A stretch of DNA of 22,278 nt, taken from assembly GCA_016719785.1 (NCBI GenBank), contig JADJYJ010000012.1, forward strand, positions 1 through 22,278, read 5' to 3'. Shown piece by piece: positions 1 to 9,915 of the stretch. Source of the DNA: Candidatus Amarolinea dominans. Lineage in GTDB: Bacteria > Chloroflexota > Anaerolineae > SSC4 > Amarolineaceae. Both the position numbers and the translations under genes were made by a program. Within the stretch, counting starts at the first letter, position 1; every line of letters starts with the position of its first letter. The notes beneath the pieces are model-generated. The model made no database searches. It was not told where the DNA came from and was given only the letters and a program-made list of their open reading frames with translations.

Positions 1-3000
1 CCCTCGGACGGCAATCCGGCCAGCAACGAAACCAACATCGGCATGAAGCGCCGGCGTCTACAAACGACAGCATTGGCCCGCCAGCCAGGACCGGTCAACT
101 GTATGGGCTGTCAACGGTCGAAGCTCGGCAAACTGGACGCCGCTTCTGGGGTCTATACTGGCTCCGAACCTGGGCGAAGCAACGGCTCCGCCGGGCGGCA
201 GCAATTCCGAGAACTCCCAGGGCTTGGTTTCGATCCGTTCTCCGGCGCGCTCTACGCCAGCTGGCCCGTCGAACCCGCGGGCAGTCTCCTTTTCCAGATC
301 GAACCCCAGTCCGGCGAATTCATCCATGATGCGTTCGGCCGGCATGCGGACCAGCATCGTCATTCAACTCCCGGCCGGACAACTCGTGACCGACATCACC
401 CTCCACCCCGATGACGGGCAAAGGATCGCATCACCGCTGAGACGAGCGGCGCCAACTCTCTGATCAAAATCGAACGACGACCGGCATGACGTCGGTCATT
501 GGCAAGCACCGGCCTTGGCGCGCTCGAAGGCATCAGCTTCTCCACGACCGGCTCGCTCATGGCGGTCACCGCGGGCGGTTTGTTGGCCCGACATCAGCCT
601 GGAAACCGGCCTGGCCAGCAACCTGCGTGTGCTGGACAACGGCTCAGCCTACCGGGCGCTGGCGTGCCAGGGCGAACAGTCAAACGTGATCACCGGCATG
701 GTCTTTCGAGACAGCAACCTGGACGGCCTCTTCGACCCGGCCACCGAAGCAGGCATCCGCGATGTCACGGTGCGCCTCTTTCGCGACATGGACAACAACG
801 GCATCCCGAACTACGGCGACATCCTCCTGGCCACGCAAAAATCCACCGCGGGCGGCTCCTACACCTTCGTTATCGGCGGCATGGGGCAGTTCGTTCTGGA
901 TATTGATGTTTCATCTATACCCAAACACCACGTCCTGACCACCGACAACAGGGAACAGGCCAGTTTCGACGCCTTTGGCCTGATTGATACCGGCAACAAT
1001 TTTGGGCTGGCCAAACATGCGTACAAGGACCGCGATGTGTTGATCCGCTATCTGCCGGAAACCCCGGCTGTGGTCATTGACGATGTGGAAGCTCGCTACG
1101 ACCTGCAGCTCCGCGTTATCTGGCGGACATCAATGTCTATCAGTATCGAACCGACGCCTGGGTTGTCGAGATTCTGGTGGAGACCTGACGCTGGAACCCG
1201 CGGTCCTGTGGGCCGACCTCAACTACGTGGTGGGCGGCACCCTGCATCCGAACGACCCAGGTTATAACACACCGGCGCTGGTGTACGCACCGCAGCAGAT
1301 GTCAGCCGAAAGCGCCTGGGACGCAACCACCGGCGTCCTCAGCGTCGTGGTGGCCGTGGTAGACACCGGCGTCTCTTTCACTCACCCTGAGTTTGCACAA
1401 ACCCACTTCGTACCCGGTTACGACTTCATCAACGGCGACAACGATCCCAGCGATGACAACGGGCATGGCACGCATGTCACCGGCATTCTGGCCGCAGCCA
1501 TGAACAACGGCCAGGGCATGGCCGGCATCGCGCCCGGCGTCTCTGTCATGCCCGTCAAAGTGCTGAACGCTTCCAACAGCGGCACCTGGGCCGACATCGC
1601 CGCCGGCATCGTCTTTGCGGTGGACCAGGGCGCGGACATCATCAACCTCTCGCTGGGCGGGCCGATTGGCTCCGCGATCCTGGAAGACGCCATCGAGTGC
1701 GCGGCGGCGCACGGCGTTCTGATGGTCACAGGCAGCGGCAACACCGGCACCAATGCGCCCTTCTACCCGGCCTACTATCCCAAACCGTGGCCGTGGGCGC
1801 CACCACGCAGCGATGAGGTGTGGGGCTTGTCGAACTACGGCGATGCGGTGGACCTGACCCGCCCGGTGTTGACATCTGGAGCACCCTCTGGACCACCACC
1901 AACCCCGGCGCTTACGACTCCTTGAGCGGCACCTCGATGGCAGCGCCGCACGTCAGCGGACTGGCCGCCCTGATCCTGGCCGACCGGCCCAACTTCTCGG
2001 TTGCCGATGTGCGCCTGCTGCTGCAGCAAAGCGCCGATGTCCTGGCATGCCGCAGCCCAATTCTTACTCCGGATGGGGACGCATCAACGCGGGCGCGCCC
2101 TGGGCGCGGGCAGTTGGTCACGGTAACGCCGACGCCCACCGCGACCTCCACGCCGACGGCGACGCCGATCCCCACCGCGACCCCCACCATGACGCCTACC
2201 CCACCCGCACCCAAACCCCCACGCCGACAGCGACGCCGACCGCCACCGTCGTCTACCCCGACGCCCTATGTGCGCCGGACCAACAGCGGCGGCACCTTCT
2301 TCGTTGATTCGCAGGGCGCCATGCGGGCAGCCGACCAGGTGTGGGATGGGAACTGGGGCGCCACCGCCGGCACTTCCAAGACATCGAGCGCGCGGTGAGT
2401 AACACGGAGGATGACGCGCTTTACCAGAAACGTCGCGAAAGCCCTGGCGCTTACCGCTTCAACCTGCCCAACGGCGCCTACCAGGTGGGTCTCTATTTTG
2501 CCGAATTCGACGTAATCAAGTCAACGGACCGGGTCATGCGCATTACCATCGAGGGGGTCGTGGTCGAGAGCAGCCTCAGTATCTACGGTCAGGTCGGGCG
2601 TTATGCAGCCCTGACCAAGAGTTACCAGGTGACTGTGAACGACGGCCAACTGAACATCCAGCTCGACAAGGCCGGCGGTTCGAATCCGCCGGTGATTTCT
2701 GCCGTGATGATCAGCCAGACGGCGCCTCCCACCCCTACGCCCACCGCCACATCCACGCCGACCGCGACGCCCACCAACACCCCCTGTGTGACCTGCCCCA
2801 CCGCGACGCCAACGCCAGTTGCCACCGCCACCCCCACCAGCGCGCCCTACACGCAGCGCGCCAACAACGGCGGCGCCGTCTTCACCGATGGGCAGGGCCA
2901 GGCATGGGCGGCCGACAAGGCCTTTGCCAGCGGGTCGTGGGGCTACACGGCCGGCACAGCCAAGTCAACCACCACCGCGGTCGCCGGCACCACGGATGAC

Positions 3001-3312
3001 GCCCTGTACCAGAAGTGGCGCAGCGCACCAGGCGAGTACCGCTTCACAGCGCCCAATGGCGCCTACGAGATCACGCTGCGCTTTGCTGAGTTCGAGGCCA
3101 CCCGCTCCTCCTCGCGCGTGATGAAGATCACGATCGAAGGGGTGGTGGTGGAGAACACGCTCAATGTCAACACCCTGGTGGGCAATGCCGCGGCCCTGAA
3201 CAAGGTTTATCAGACCACGGTGGCGGACGGCGTCTTGAATATCGCCTTCGCCAAGAACGGCGGCAAACTCGACCCGATGGTGGCGGCGATCCAGATCCCC
3301 AAACTACCGTGA
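1..3312 (+). CDS. Secreted subtilisin-like (S8) protease with N-terminal propeller-like region, SdrD-B domain and two malectin-like domains (5' partial, frameshifted)
   Basis: The start lies left of the window. Positions 1-690 hold fragments such as GQLYGLSTV, GLGFDPFSGALYAS and VTDITLHPDDG, typical of propeller-like repeats in secreted proteins. An SdrD-B-like domain follows (about 690-1015; calcium-type loop DSNLDGLFD), then a propeptide-like stretch (1030-1270). The S8 domain keeps its catalytic residues: Asp in VVDTG (1362-1364), His in NGHGTH (1464-1466), oxyanion Asn in GSGNTG (1740-1742) and Ser in GTSMAAPH (1934-1936). A Thr/Pro linker leads to malectin-like domain 1 (2270-2720), a second linker with TPCVTCPT, and malectin-like domain 2 (2845-3309). 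The stop is TGA at 3310-3312. About ten frame changes (near 1113, 1187, 1784, 1808, 1862, 2045, 2110, 2212, 2256 and 2393) interrupt it, but conserved motifs continue on both sides, so I read one gene with sequence errors. Likely role: extracellular proteolysis with carbohydrate binding. A pseudogene is possible. Confidence 0.8.
2122..2268 (+). repeat. Thr/Pro-rich linker repeat, gene 1, protease to malectin
   Basis: This low-complexity DNA, made of variants of ccgacgcccac, encodes a Thr-Pro-Thr linker between the protease and the first malectin-like domain. Two compensating frame changes (about 2212 and 2256) fall inside it, as expected for a repeat that is hard to sequence. Confidence 0.8.
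2727..2848 (+). repeat. Thr/Pro-rich linker with CxxC, gene 1, between malectin domains
   Basis: It encodes a Thr/Pro/Ala linker with a single TPCVTCPT motif between the two malectin-like domains of gene 1. The same motif recurs in gene 3. Confidence 0.8.
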
Positions 3313-3338
3313 TTCGGAGTTTCAGACAGGAACATGGC

Positions 3339-5714
3339 ATGAAACAGATACGCATCACGCGGACCGGTCGCAACGTTGATCAGCAGGTTTTGCTGCGCTG
3401 GGCGCTGCCGCTAATTCTCAGTATCATCCTGCTGGCCGCAGCATGGCCGGCGCAAGCCGTAACGATGCAGGCTCAGCCCGAGGTCACGTCTGGCTTCGTG
3501 GCCGATGAAATCATCGTGCGCTTTGCACCAACCGACCAACAGACCCGCGCAACGCTGATGGCGCAGTACGGGCTGCAGACGATGCGCTACCTGGCCGGCC
3601 TCGATACCTATGTGCTCAGGACTCAACCCGGCGCAGTGATGCAGTTGGTGGACGAGTTAGGAGGCCGGACAGAGGTGATCTATGCGGAGCCGAACTACCT
3701 GGCGCAGGCGGCCCTGACGCCCACCGATCCCGACTACAGCCTGCCCGATCGCGTCTACGCCCCGCAGCTCATCGGCGCTGAGGCAGCCTGGGACATCACC
3801 ACCGGCAGCACGGAGGTGGTGATTGCCGTGGCCGATTCGGGCATCGCGCTCTCATCCCGAATTCAGTGGCCGCCTGCTGCCGGGCTACGACTTCGTCAAC
3901 GAGGACAGCGATCCCAGCGACGATTCGGGTCACGGCACCCACGCGGCCGGCGTCATTGCCGCGGCCATGAACAACGGCCAGGGCACGACTGGCCTGGCGC
4001 CCGGCGCCCTCATCATGCCCGTCAAAGTTCTCAACGCCTCGAACCTGGCCGATTGGGCCGATGTGGCCGCCGGCATCGTCTTTGCCGCGGATCAGGGCGC
4101 CGACATCATCAATCTCTCGCTCGGCGGCTACGCCGGCTCCCAACTTCTGCTCGATGCGGTGCGCTACGCGGCCGGTCATGGGGTGACGCTCGTGGCCGCC
4201 GCGGGCAACCTGGGCCTCGAACTGCCCTACTACCCGGCCGCCTACGATGAAACGATTGCGGTGATGGCAACCACCCGGTCCGATGAGCGCTTCATCCTGT
4301 CGAATTATGGCGGTTTCGTGGACATCGGCGCGCCGGGCGTGGAGATCTGGAGCACGCTCTGGAGCGCCGGCACGCCGGGCGGCTATGGTTTTGCCAGCGG
4401 CACCTCCGCATCCACGCCGCATGTCAGTGGACTGGCCGGCCTGCTCTTGGCGCAGCGCCCTGATTTGCAGCCGGCCGCGGTGAGAGCCATCATCGAACAG
4501 ACGGCCGTAGACCTGGGAGCGCCAGGCCGAGATCCGTTTTTCGGCGCCGGTCGCATCAATGCCAGCGCGGCCATGACCGCGGCCGTCAACTGGACGCCGC
4601 TGCCTGACACCCCAACGCCCGCGCCAACCTCGACACCCACGGTTACGCCAACGCCGACCGTCACCCTGACGCCAACGCCGACTATGACGCCGACGGCAAC
4701 GGCGACGGCCACGCCATCAGCCACCGCCACGCCAACGCCCGCGCCCACCGCTGCCCCTGCGGTTTATCGAGTCAACTGCGGCGGCGCGGCCTACCAGGAC
4801 AGCCAGGCAACCTGTGGCGCGCGGACCAGGCCTGGAATGGAACCTGGGGCTATGACAGCGGCACAACCAAGCGTTCGTCCAAACAGGTTCATGGCACCGC
4901 AGATCAGCCGCTCTACCAGGCCTGGCGTGAAGCGCCCGGTCGGTATCGCTTCAGCCTGCCCAACGGCGCTTATACTGTGGTGCTGCGCTTTGCTGAATTC
5001 AGTGTGGCCAATGCCAGCGCGCGCGTCATGCGCATCGAGATGGAAGGAACCACCGTGGAGGCGGCCCTGAGCATCTACGGCAGCGTCGGCCGCTATACCG
5101 CACTCGACAGAGGGTACCAGGCCGTGGTCAATGACGGGGAGTTGAACATTCTGTTTGCCGCCAACGGCGGCAGCTATAACCCGATCATCAATGCCATCGA
5201 GGTCAGCTTTGCCGGTGCAACGCCGCCCACCCCAACACCAACGACAACGGCCCCGCCCTACGTTCAGCGCGTCAACAGCGGCGGCCCCAGTTTCACCGAT
5301 GGGCAGGGCGTCGTGTGGCCGGCCGATGCGCCGTATGTGGCCGGCGCCTGGGGCTATTTCAGCGGCGCGGCCAAATCCACCACCCTGGCTGTGGCCGGCA
5401 CCCTGGACGACGCGCTCTATCAGCGGTGGCGCGACAACCCGGTGGAGTATCGTTTTACCGTGCCCAATGGCGCTTACAACGTGATCCTGCGTTTTGCCGA
5501 ATTCGAGGCGACGCGGGCGTCCGACCGCCTGATGCAGATCACCATCGAAGGGGTGACGGTGGAGTCGGCGCTGAGCATCTACGGCCTGGTGGGGCGCGCC
5601 ACCGCGCTTGATCGCATCTATCCCGTGACCGTCAACGACGGAGCGCTCAACATCAGTTTCGTCAAGAATGGCGGCAGGAAGAACCCGGCCGTGGCGGCCA
5701 TCGAGATTCGTTGA
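3339..5714 (+). CDS. Secreted subtilisin-like (S8) protease with two malectin-like domains (frameshifted)
   Basis: I chose ATG 3339, 27 bases after the previous stop, because a signal peptide follows directly: charged start, LPLILSIILLAAAWP, likely cleavage after AQA. No SdrD-B domain precedes the inhibitor-like propeptide (about 3500-3720; ADEIIVRF to VIYAEPNYLA). The S8 domain has catalytic Asp in VADSG (3834-3836), His in SGHGTH (3931-3933), Asn in AGNLG (4207-4209) and Ser in GTSASTPH (4405-4407). After a Thr/Pro linker come malectin-like domains at about 4762-5210 and 5260-5711, joined by a short linker without the CxxC seen in the paralogues. Two frame changes are visible. One is near 3850, where SHPEFSG is split by a missing base. 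The other is near 4805, inside the first malectin domain. The restored length is about 790 residues. It is a close paralogue of the flanking proteases, secreted and probably active once the errors are corrected. Confidence 0.85.
4606..4758 (+). repeat. Thr/Pro-rich linker repeat, gene 2
   Basis: This low-complexity DNA encodes alternating Thr-Pro and Thr-Ala units between the S8 domain and the first malectin-like domain. Unlike some linkers in genes 1 and 3, it has no cysteine pair. Confidence 0.8.
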
Positions 5715-5778
5715 ACAGGGAGCCTGTGCTTGCCCTCCGGGCAGACTCGTTATCAGCATTGTCACAGTCATTGGATAT

Positions 5779-5806
5779 GATGAACCAGCATGAATGAGTG
5801 TTCATC
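5779..5806. promoter_or_regulatory. Short inverted repeat upstream of third protease
   Basis: GATGAAC (5779-5785) and GTTCATC (5800-5806) form a perfect 7-bp inverted repeat with a 14-base gap, 33 bases before the start codon at 5839. It could be an operator or a weak mRNA hairpin. The arms are short enough to arise by chance. Confidence 0.2.
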
Positions 5807-5838
5807 CAGGAATAAGAGAAGTACCAGAGGGACCCACG

Positions 5839-8800
5839 ATGAAAATAACTGTAAGAATAGGACAGCTCTTGATCGTTGCGTTGATCGGCGCCTTGTTGGC
5901 CGTGCCGATCCTCTCAGTTGCGCTGGCGCACGACGGCCAGCAGGAAGTCATCATCCGCAGCGGAGACAGCGCGCAGCCGGCTACCAATGGCGAGATCAGC
6001 GGCGCAGTCTACTTCGACCGTAACGCGAACAGCGTGCGCGATCCGCAGGATCGCGGCATCGCCGGGGTGCTCATCGAACTGCGCGATCAGGCCACGGGCG
6101 GCCAGGTGGTCTACGCGACGATGATCACGTCGCCGGACGGCCTTTATCATTTTCCTGCGGTGGCTGACGGCGCCTACACCGTCACCGAAACCGACCTGGA
6201 AAACTATGTCAGCACCACGTCGAACACGCAGGTGGTCGAAGTGATCGGGGCAGCCGTCACGAACGTAGATTTCCTGGACGTGCTGCCGCGCGCGGTGGCG
6301 GGCACGATCTATGACGACGCCAATCACGACGGCGTGCGCGGCCTGACCGAGATGCGCATTCCTGATGCGCTGATCGAAGTCTTCGACGACCTGAACGCCA
6401 ACGGCTTGGTGGACATCGGCGAACCGCTGCTGGGCAGCGATGTGAGTGACAACCAGGGCAACTACGCGATCGGCGGCATCATGCCGGGCCAGCGCGTGGT
6501 GCGTGTGCAGCCGCCGGGCGGCATTGGCGAGCCGGGGCAGACCGGTCTCGATCTGCTCAGCGGCGAGGTGGGCGGCTTTGGCGCACTGCTGGACCTGGCG
6601 CCGGGGCGCAACAGCGTGATTCCGCCCCAGGTCGAACAGACGCCCGTGGCGGCCGATGAGGTGATCGTGCGTTTCCGCGAAGGAATGAGCGCCGACGCCG
6701 TCGCGGCCATCCTGGCGGAACAACAGGCGCAGGTCGTGCGTGAAATCAAGCCATTGAACGCCCTGGTGCTGCGCAGCCAGCCAGGGCAGGCGTTGGCTCT
6801 GATTCGCGCGCTGCGCCAGCGCGCGGATGTGCGCTACGCCGAGCCGAACGCCCTGGCGCAGATCGCCGTGGTGCCCACCGACCCCGACTACAGCGACATC
6901 AGCAAGGTCTACGCGCCGCAGATGATCAACGCTGAAACGGCCTGGAACTACACCACCGGCAGCGCCAGCGTGACTGTGGCCGTGCTCGACACCGGCATTT
7001 CGCTGACGCACCCGGAATTCAGCGGGCAAACGGTGGCCGGTTACGACTTCGTACACAACGACAGCGACCCCAGCGACGACGAAGGGCATGGCACCCACGT
7101 ATCGGGGATCGTGGCCGCGGCCATGAACAACGGACAGGGCAACACGGGCATTGCGCCGGGCGTCAAGATCATGCCGCTGAAGGTCATGGACTACACCGGC
7201 TACGGCAGTTGGGTGTGGGTGGCCGATGGTGTGATCTATGCCACCGATCATGGCGCGGATGTGATCAACATGTCGCTTGGTAGCGCCGGCACCTCCTACC
7301 TGATGACCGATGCCGTGGCCTATGCCGCAAGTCATGATGTGGTGATGGTAGCTGCCTCAGGCAACATGGGCCTGAATCAGACGTACTATCCGGCCGGCTA
7401 TCCCGCAGTCATTGCGGTGGGCGGCACCGACTACTACGATGTGTGGTGGACATTGTCCAACTACGGCACGTTCGTAGACGTGACCGCGCCGGGCGACACG
7501 GTGTGGAGCACCAACTGGACCGCCAGCAATCCCAATGCGTACCAGTACTTCAGCGGCACCTCACAGGCAGCGCCGCATGTCAGCGGCCTGGCCGCGTTGA
7601 TCCTTTCGGCGCATCCGAGCTTTTCCGCGGCCGACGTGCGCGCCATCATCGAGCAAACCGCGGTGGACAAAGGCGCGGCCGGCTACGACATCTACTACGG
7701 CTTTGGCCGCATAGACGCCGGCGCCGCGCTGGCCGCGGCCGCGAGTTGGACCCCCTTCACCGCGACGCCCACCGCCACGCCAACGCCGCTCTTCACCAAC
7801 ACGCCGACCTCCACGCAGACGATCACGCCGACGCCGACAGCGACCGATACCCCCACCGCGACGCCCACGCCGACGCTGCCGGCCACTGCCACGCCCACCA
7901 GCACACCGACGCCCACGCCGACCCGCACGCCAACTGCAACCGCCACACCTCCGCCGTATGTGCAGCGGGTCAATGCGGGCAGCACGACCGCCTTCACCGA
8001 TGGGCAGGGCCTGGTGTGGGCCGTTGATAAGGCCTTTGCTGTCAACTCCTGGGGCTACACCGGCGGCACGGCCATGTCGTCCACCAGATCGGTTGGCAAC
8101 ACCACGGACGACGCGCTGTATCAAAAGTATCGCGAGGCGGCTGGCGAGTACAAGTTCACCGTGCCCAACGGCAATTACGAAGTGACCCTGCGCTTTGCTG
8201 AGTTTTCGGTGACATCGTCTACGTCGCGCGTCATACGCATTACCCTGGAAGGCGTCATCGTAGAGAGCGCCCTGAGCATCTACGGCACGGTGGGACGTTA
8301 CGTGGCCCTGGATCGGGTTTATCAGGCGACGGTCAGCGATGGCGTTCTCAACATCATGTTCATTCAGAACGGCGGCACCTACGCGCCGGTGGTTTCCGCT
8401 GTCGGCGTGCGCCAGGTGCCTCCGCCCACGCCGACCCCCACAGCCACCAACACCCCGACTGCCCCCCACGAACACGCCTTGTGTGGCCTGCCCCACGGCA
8501 ACGCCAACATCAACCCATACCCCGACCAGGACGCCCACGCCCACGGCCACACCGGTGCCGTATGCGCAGCGGGTCAACTCGGGTGGCACCTCGGCTTTCA
8601 CCGATGGCCAGGCCGTGGTGTGGGCCGTTGACAAGGCCTTTGCCGCTAACTCCTGGGGCTACACCGGCGGCTCGGCCAAGTCGTCCACCAAATCTGTTGG
8701 CGGCACCACCGAAGACGCGCTGTATCAGAAATATCGCGAGGCGCCCGGCGAATACAAGTTCACCGTACCCAACGGCAACTACGAGGTGACCCTGCGCTTC

Positions 8801-9646
8801 TGCGAGTTTACCGCGACATCGGCCACGTCGCGCATCATGCGTATCACGATCGAAGGCGTCATCGTCGAAAATGCACTCAGCCTGTATTCCGCGGTAGGTC
8901 AGTACGTGGCCCTGAATCGAGTCTATCAGACCACCGTCAGCGACGGCATTCTCAATGTGGTCTTCAGCCAGAATGGCGGCAGCAATGTGCCGGTAGTTTC
9001 CGCGGTAGGGGTGCGCCAGGTGCCTCCGCCCACGCCGACCCCCACGGCCACCAACACGCCGACCCATACACCGACTGCCACCCCGACGAACACACCGTGC
9101 GCGACCTGTCCTACGGCAACGCCAACGCCAACCCGCACGCCGACCGCGACGCCAACCAACACCCCAACGCCGTTGCCCTACACCACCCAGCGCGTCAACG
9201 CCGGCGGCACCGCGTACACTGACGGCAGCAGCCAGGTGTGGCCGGCCGATCAAGCCTACCTGACCAACGGCTGGGGCTATACCGGCGGCACAGCCAAATC
9301 GAGCACCACGGCCGTCGCCGGCACCACCGATGACCCGCTGTACCAGAAATGGCGCGGCGCGCCCGGCGAGTACAAGTTCACCGTTCCCAGCGGCACGTAC
9401 GAAGTGACGTTCAAGTTTGCTGACTTCGAGTCTACCAAGTCAACGGATCGTGTGATGAAGATCACGCTGGAAACGACCATCGTCGAACCGAACATGAGCG
9501 TCTATGGTCAGGCCGGCAAGGCCGTGGCGCTCGACAAGGTGTACACGATCGCCGTGACCGATGGCGTACTCAATATCAGCTTCGTCAAGGTCAGTGGCAC
9601 CAAGAATCCGATCGTTTCGGCCATTCAAGTGCGCAGAATCGGGTGA
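5839..9646 (+). CDS. Secreted subtilisin-like (S8) protease with two SdrD-B domains and three malectin-like domains (one frameshift)
   Basis: ATG 5839 follows AGAGGG by a few bases and opens a clear signal peptide (cleavage near residue 30, ALA/HDG). Domains in restored numbering: SdrD-B-like 1 (about 52-154, loop DRNANSVRD); SdrD-B-like 2 (154-250, loops DANHDGVRG and DLNANGLVD); inhibitor-like propeptide (272-345, ending YAEPNALAQ); S8 domain (about 360-625) with Asp384 (VLDTG), His417 (EGHGTH), Asn509 (SGNMG) and Ser575 (GTSQAAPH). A Thr/Pro linker precedes malectin-like domains at about 7957-8412, 8565-9015 and 9178-9643, separated by linkers that each carry a CxxC. Only one frame change is needed, in the C-run at 8461-8467. 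The restored length is about 1,269 residues, the largest and best preserved of the three paralogues. It is probably an exported, self-processing protease anchored or targeted through sugar-binding domains. Its natural substrate is unknown. Confidence 0.9.
7762..7952 (+). repeat. Thr/Pro-rich linker repeat, gene 3, protease to malectin 1
   Basis: The longest linker in the window, roughly 60 residues of Thr-Pro-Thr-Ala units, in frame throughout. Its antisense strand gives spurious Gly/Val-rich open frames. Confidence 0.8.
8418..8566 (+). repeat. Thr/Pro-rich linker with CxxC, gene 3, malectin 1-2
   Basis: It encodes a Thr/Pro linker with TPCVACPT. The only frameshift of gene 3 lies in its run of C residues at 8461-8467, which points to a homopolymer length error. 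Confidence 0.8.
9028..9178 (+). repeat. Thr/Pro-rich linker with CxxC, gene 3, malectin 2-3
   Basis: It encodes a Thr/Pro linker with TPCATCPT, nearly the same as the preceding linker. This suggests duplication of a malectin-plus-linker unit. Confidence 0.8.
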
Positions 9647-9662
9647 GGATTAAGCCCTGAAC

Positions 9663-9711
9663 ATTCGACGGCTGTCTTGACACAGCAGTCGTTGCCGGTC
9701 AGCCGTCGAAT
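9663..9711. terminator. 12-bp perfect inverted repeat after third protease
   Basis: ATTCGACGGCTG (9663-9674) and CAGCCGTCGAAT (9700-9711) are perfect complements around a 25-base loop, starting 17 bases after the stop at 9646. The position fits a transcription end or 3' stabilising hairpin. There is no T-run after it and the loop is long, so it is not a classic intrinsic terminator. Confidence 0.5.
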
Positions 9712-9795
9712 TGTCAGCGAATTGTAATCACGAGCGCGCCCCCGACCTCGTAAATTTCGCTAGAATCAGGTGCGTTTCACGTATCTTCTCAATTT

Positions 9796-9846
9796 GTAGG
9801 GGCGCACCCCTGGCGGCCCACGCGGGCAGGCGCAAGGCCCCGCCCC
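9796..9846. repeat. Possible dispersed palindromic element (GTAGGGGCG type)
   Basis: GTAGGGGCG (9796-9804) opens a GC-rich stretch that ends in CGCCCC (9841-9846) and contains the small hairpin AGGGG-CGCA-CCCCT. Elements beginning GTAGGGGCG are, from memory, common dispersed intergenic palindromes in Chloroflexota and some cyanobacteria. The rest of the 9647-9915 gap holds the inverted repeat at 9663-9711, a lone TAGAAT at 9761-9766 without a good -35, and runs of C and A at 9842-9859. Confidence 0.35.
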
Positions 9847-9915
9847 CCCCGAAAAAAAACCTTTTCCAGCGCCGTGATTCATGGCGCAGGCATTAGAGAA
9901 ATGGGAGTCAATGTT

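Noticed and set aside
2122..2268. Possible G-quadruplex from the C-rich linker DNA
   Set aside because: The runs are mostly one to three C per unit and irregular; they do not give four well-spaced runs of three or more on the opposite strand with confidence.
5715..5838. Intrinsic terminator at TGCCC-TCC-GGGCA after the second protease
   Set aside because: The stem is only 5 bp and there is no T-run after it.
5914..7335. Long antisense open frame (about 473 codons) inside the third protease
   Set aside because: The + strand frame carries a complete S8 domain with all catalytic motifs. The antisense frame is His/Val/Ala-rich and has no recognisable domain; it is a by-product of GC-rich codon use.
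7561..9253. Antisense Gly/Val- and Gly/Arg-rich open frames over the linkers and malectin domains
   Set aside because: They are the complement of Thr/Pro linker codons and of malectin coding sequence, with no independent start signals or domains.
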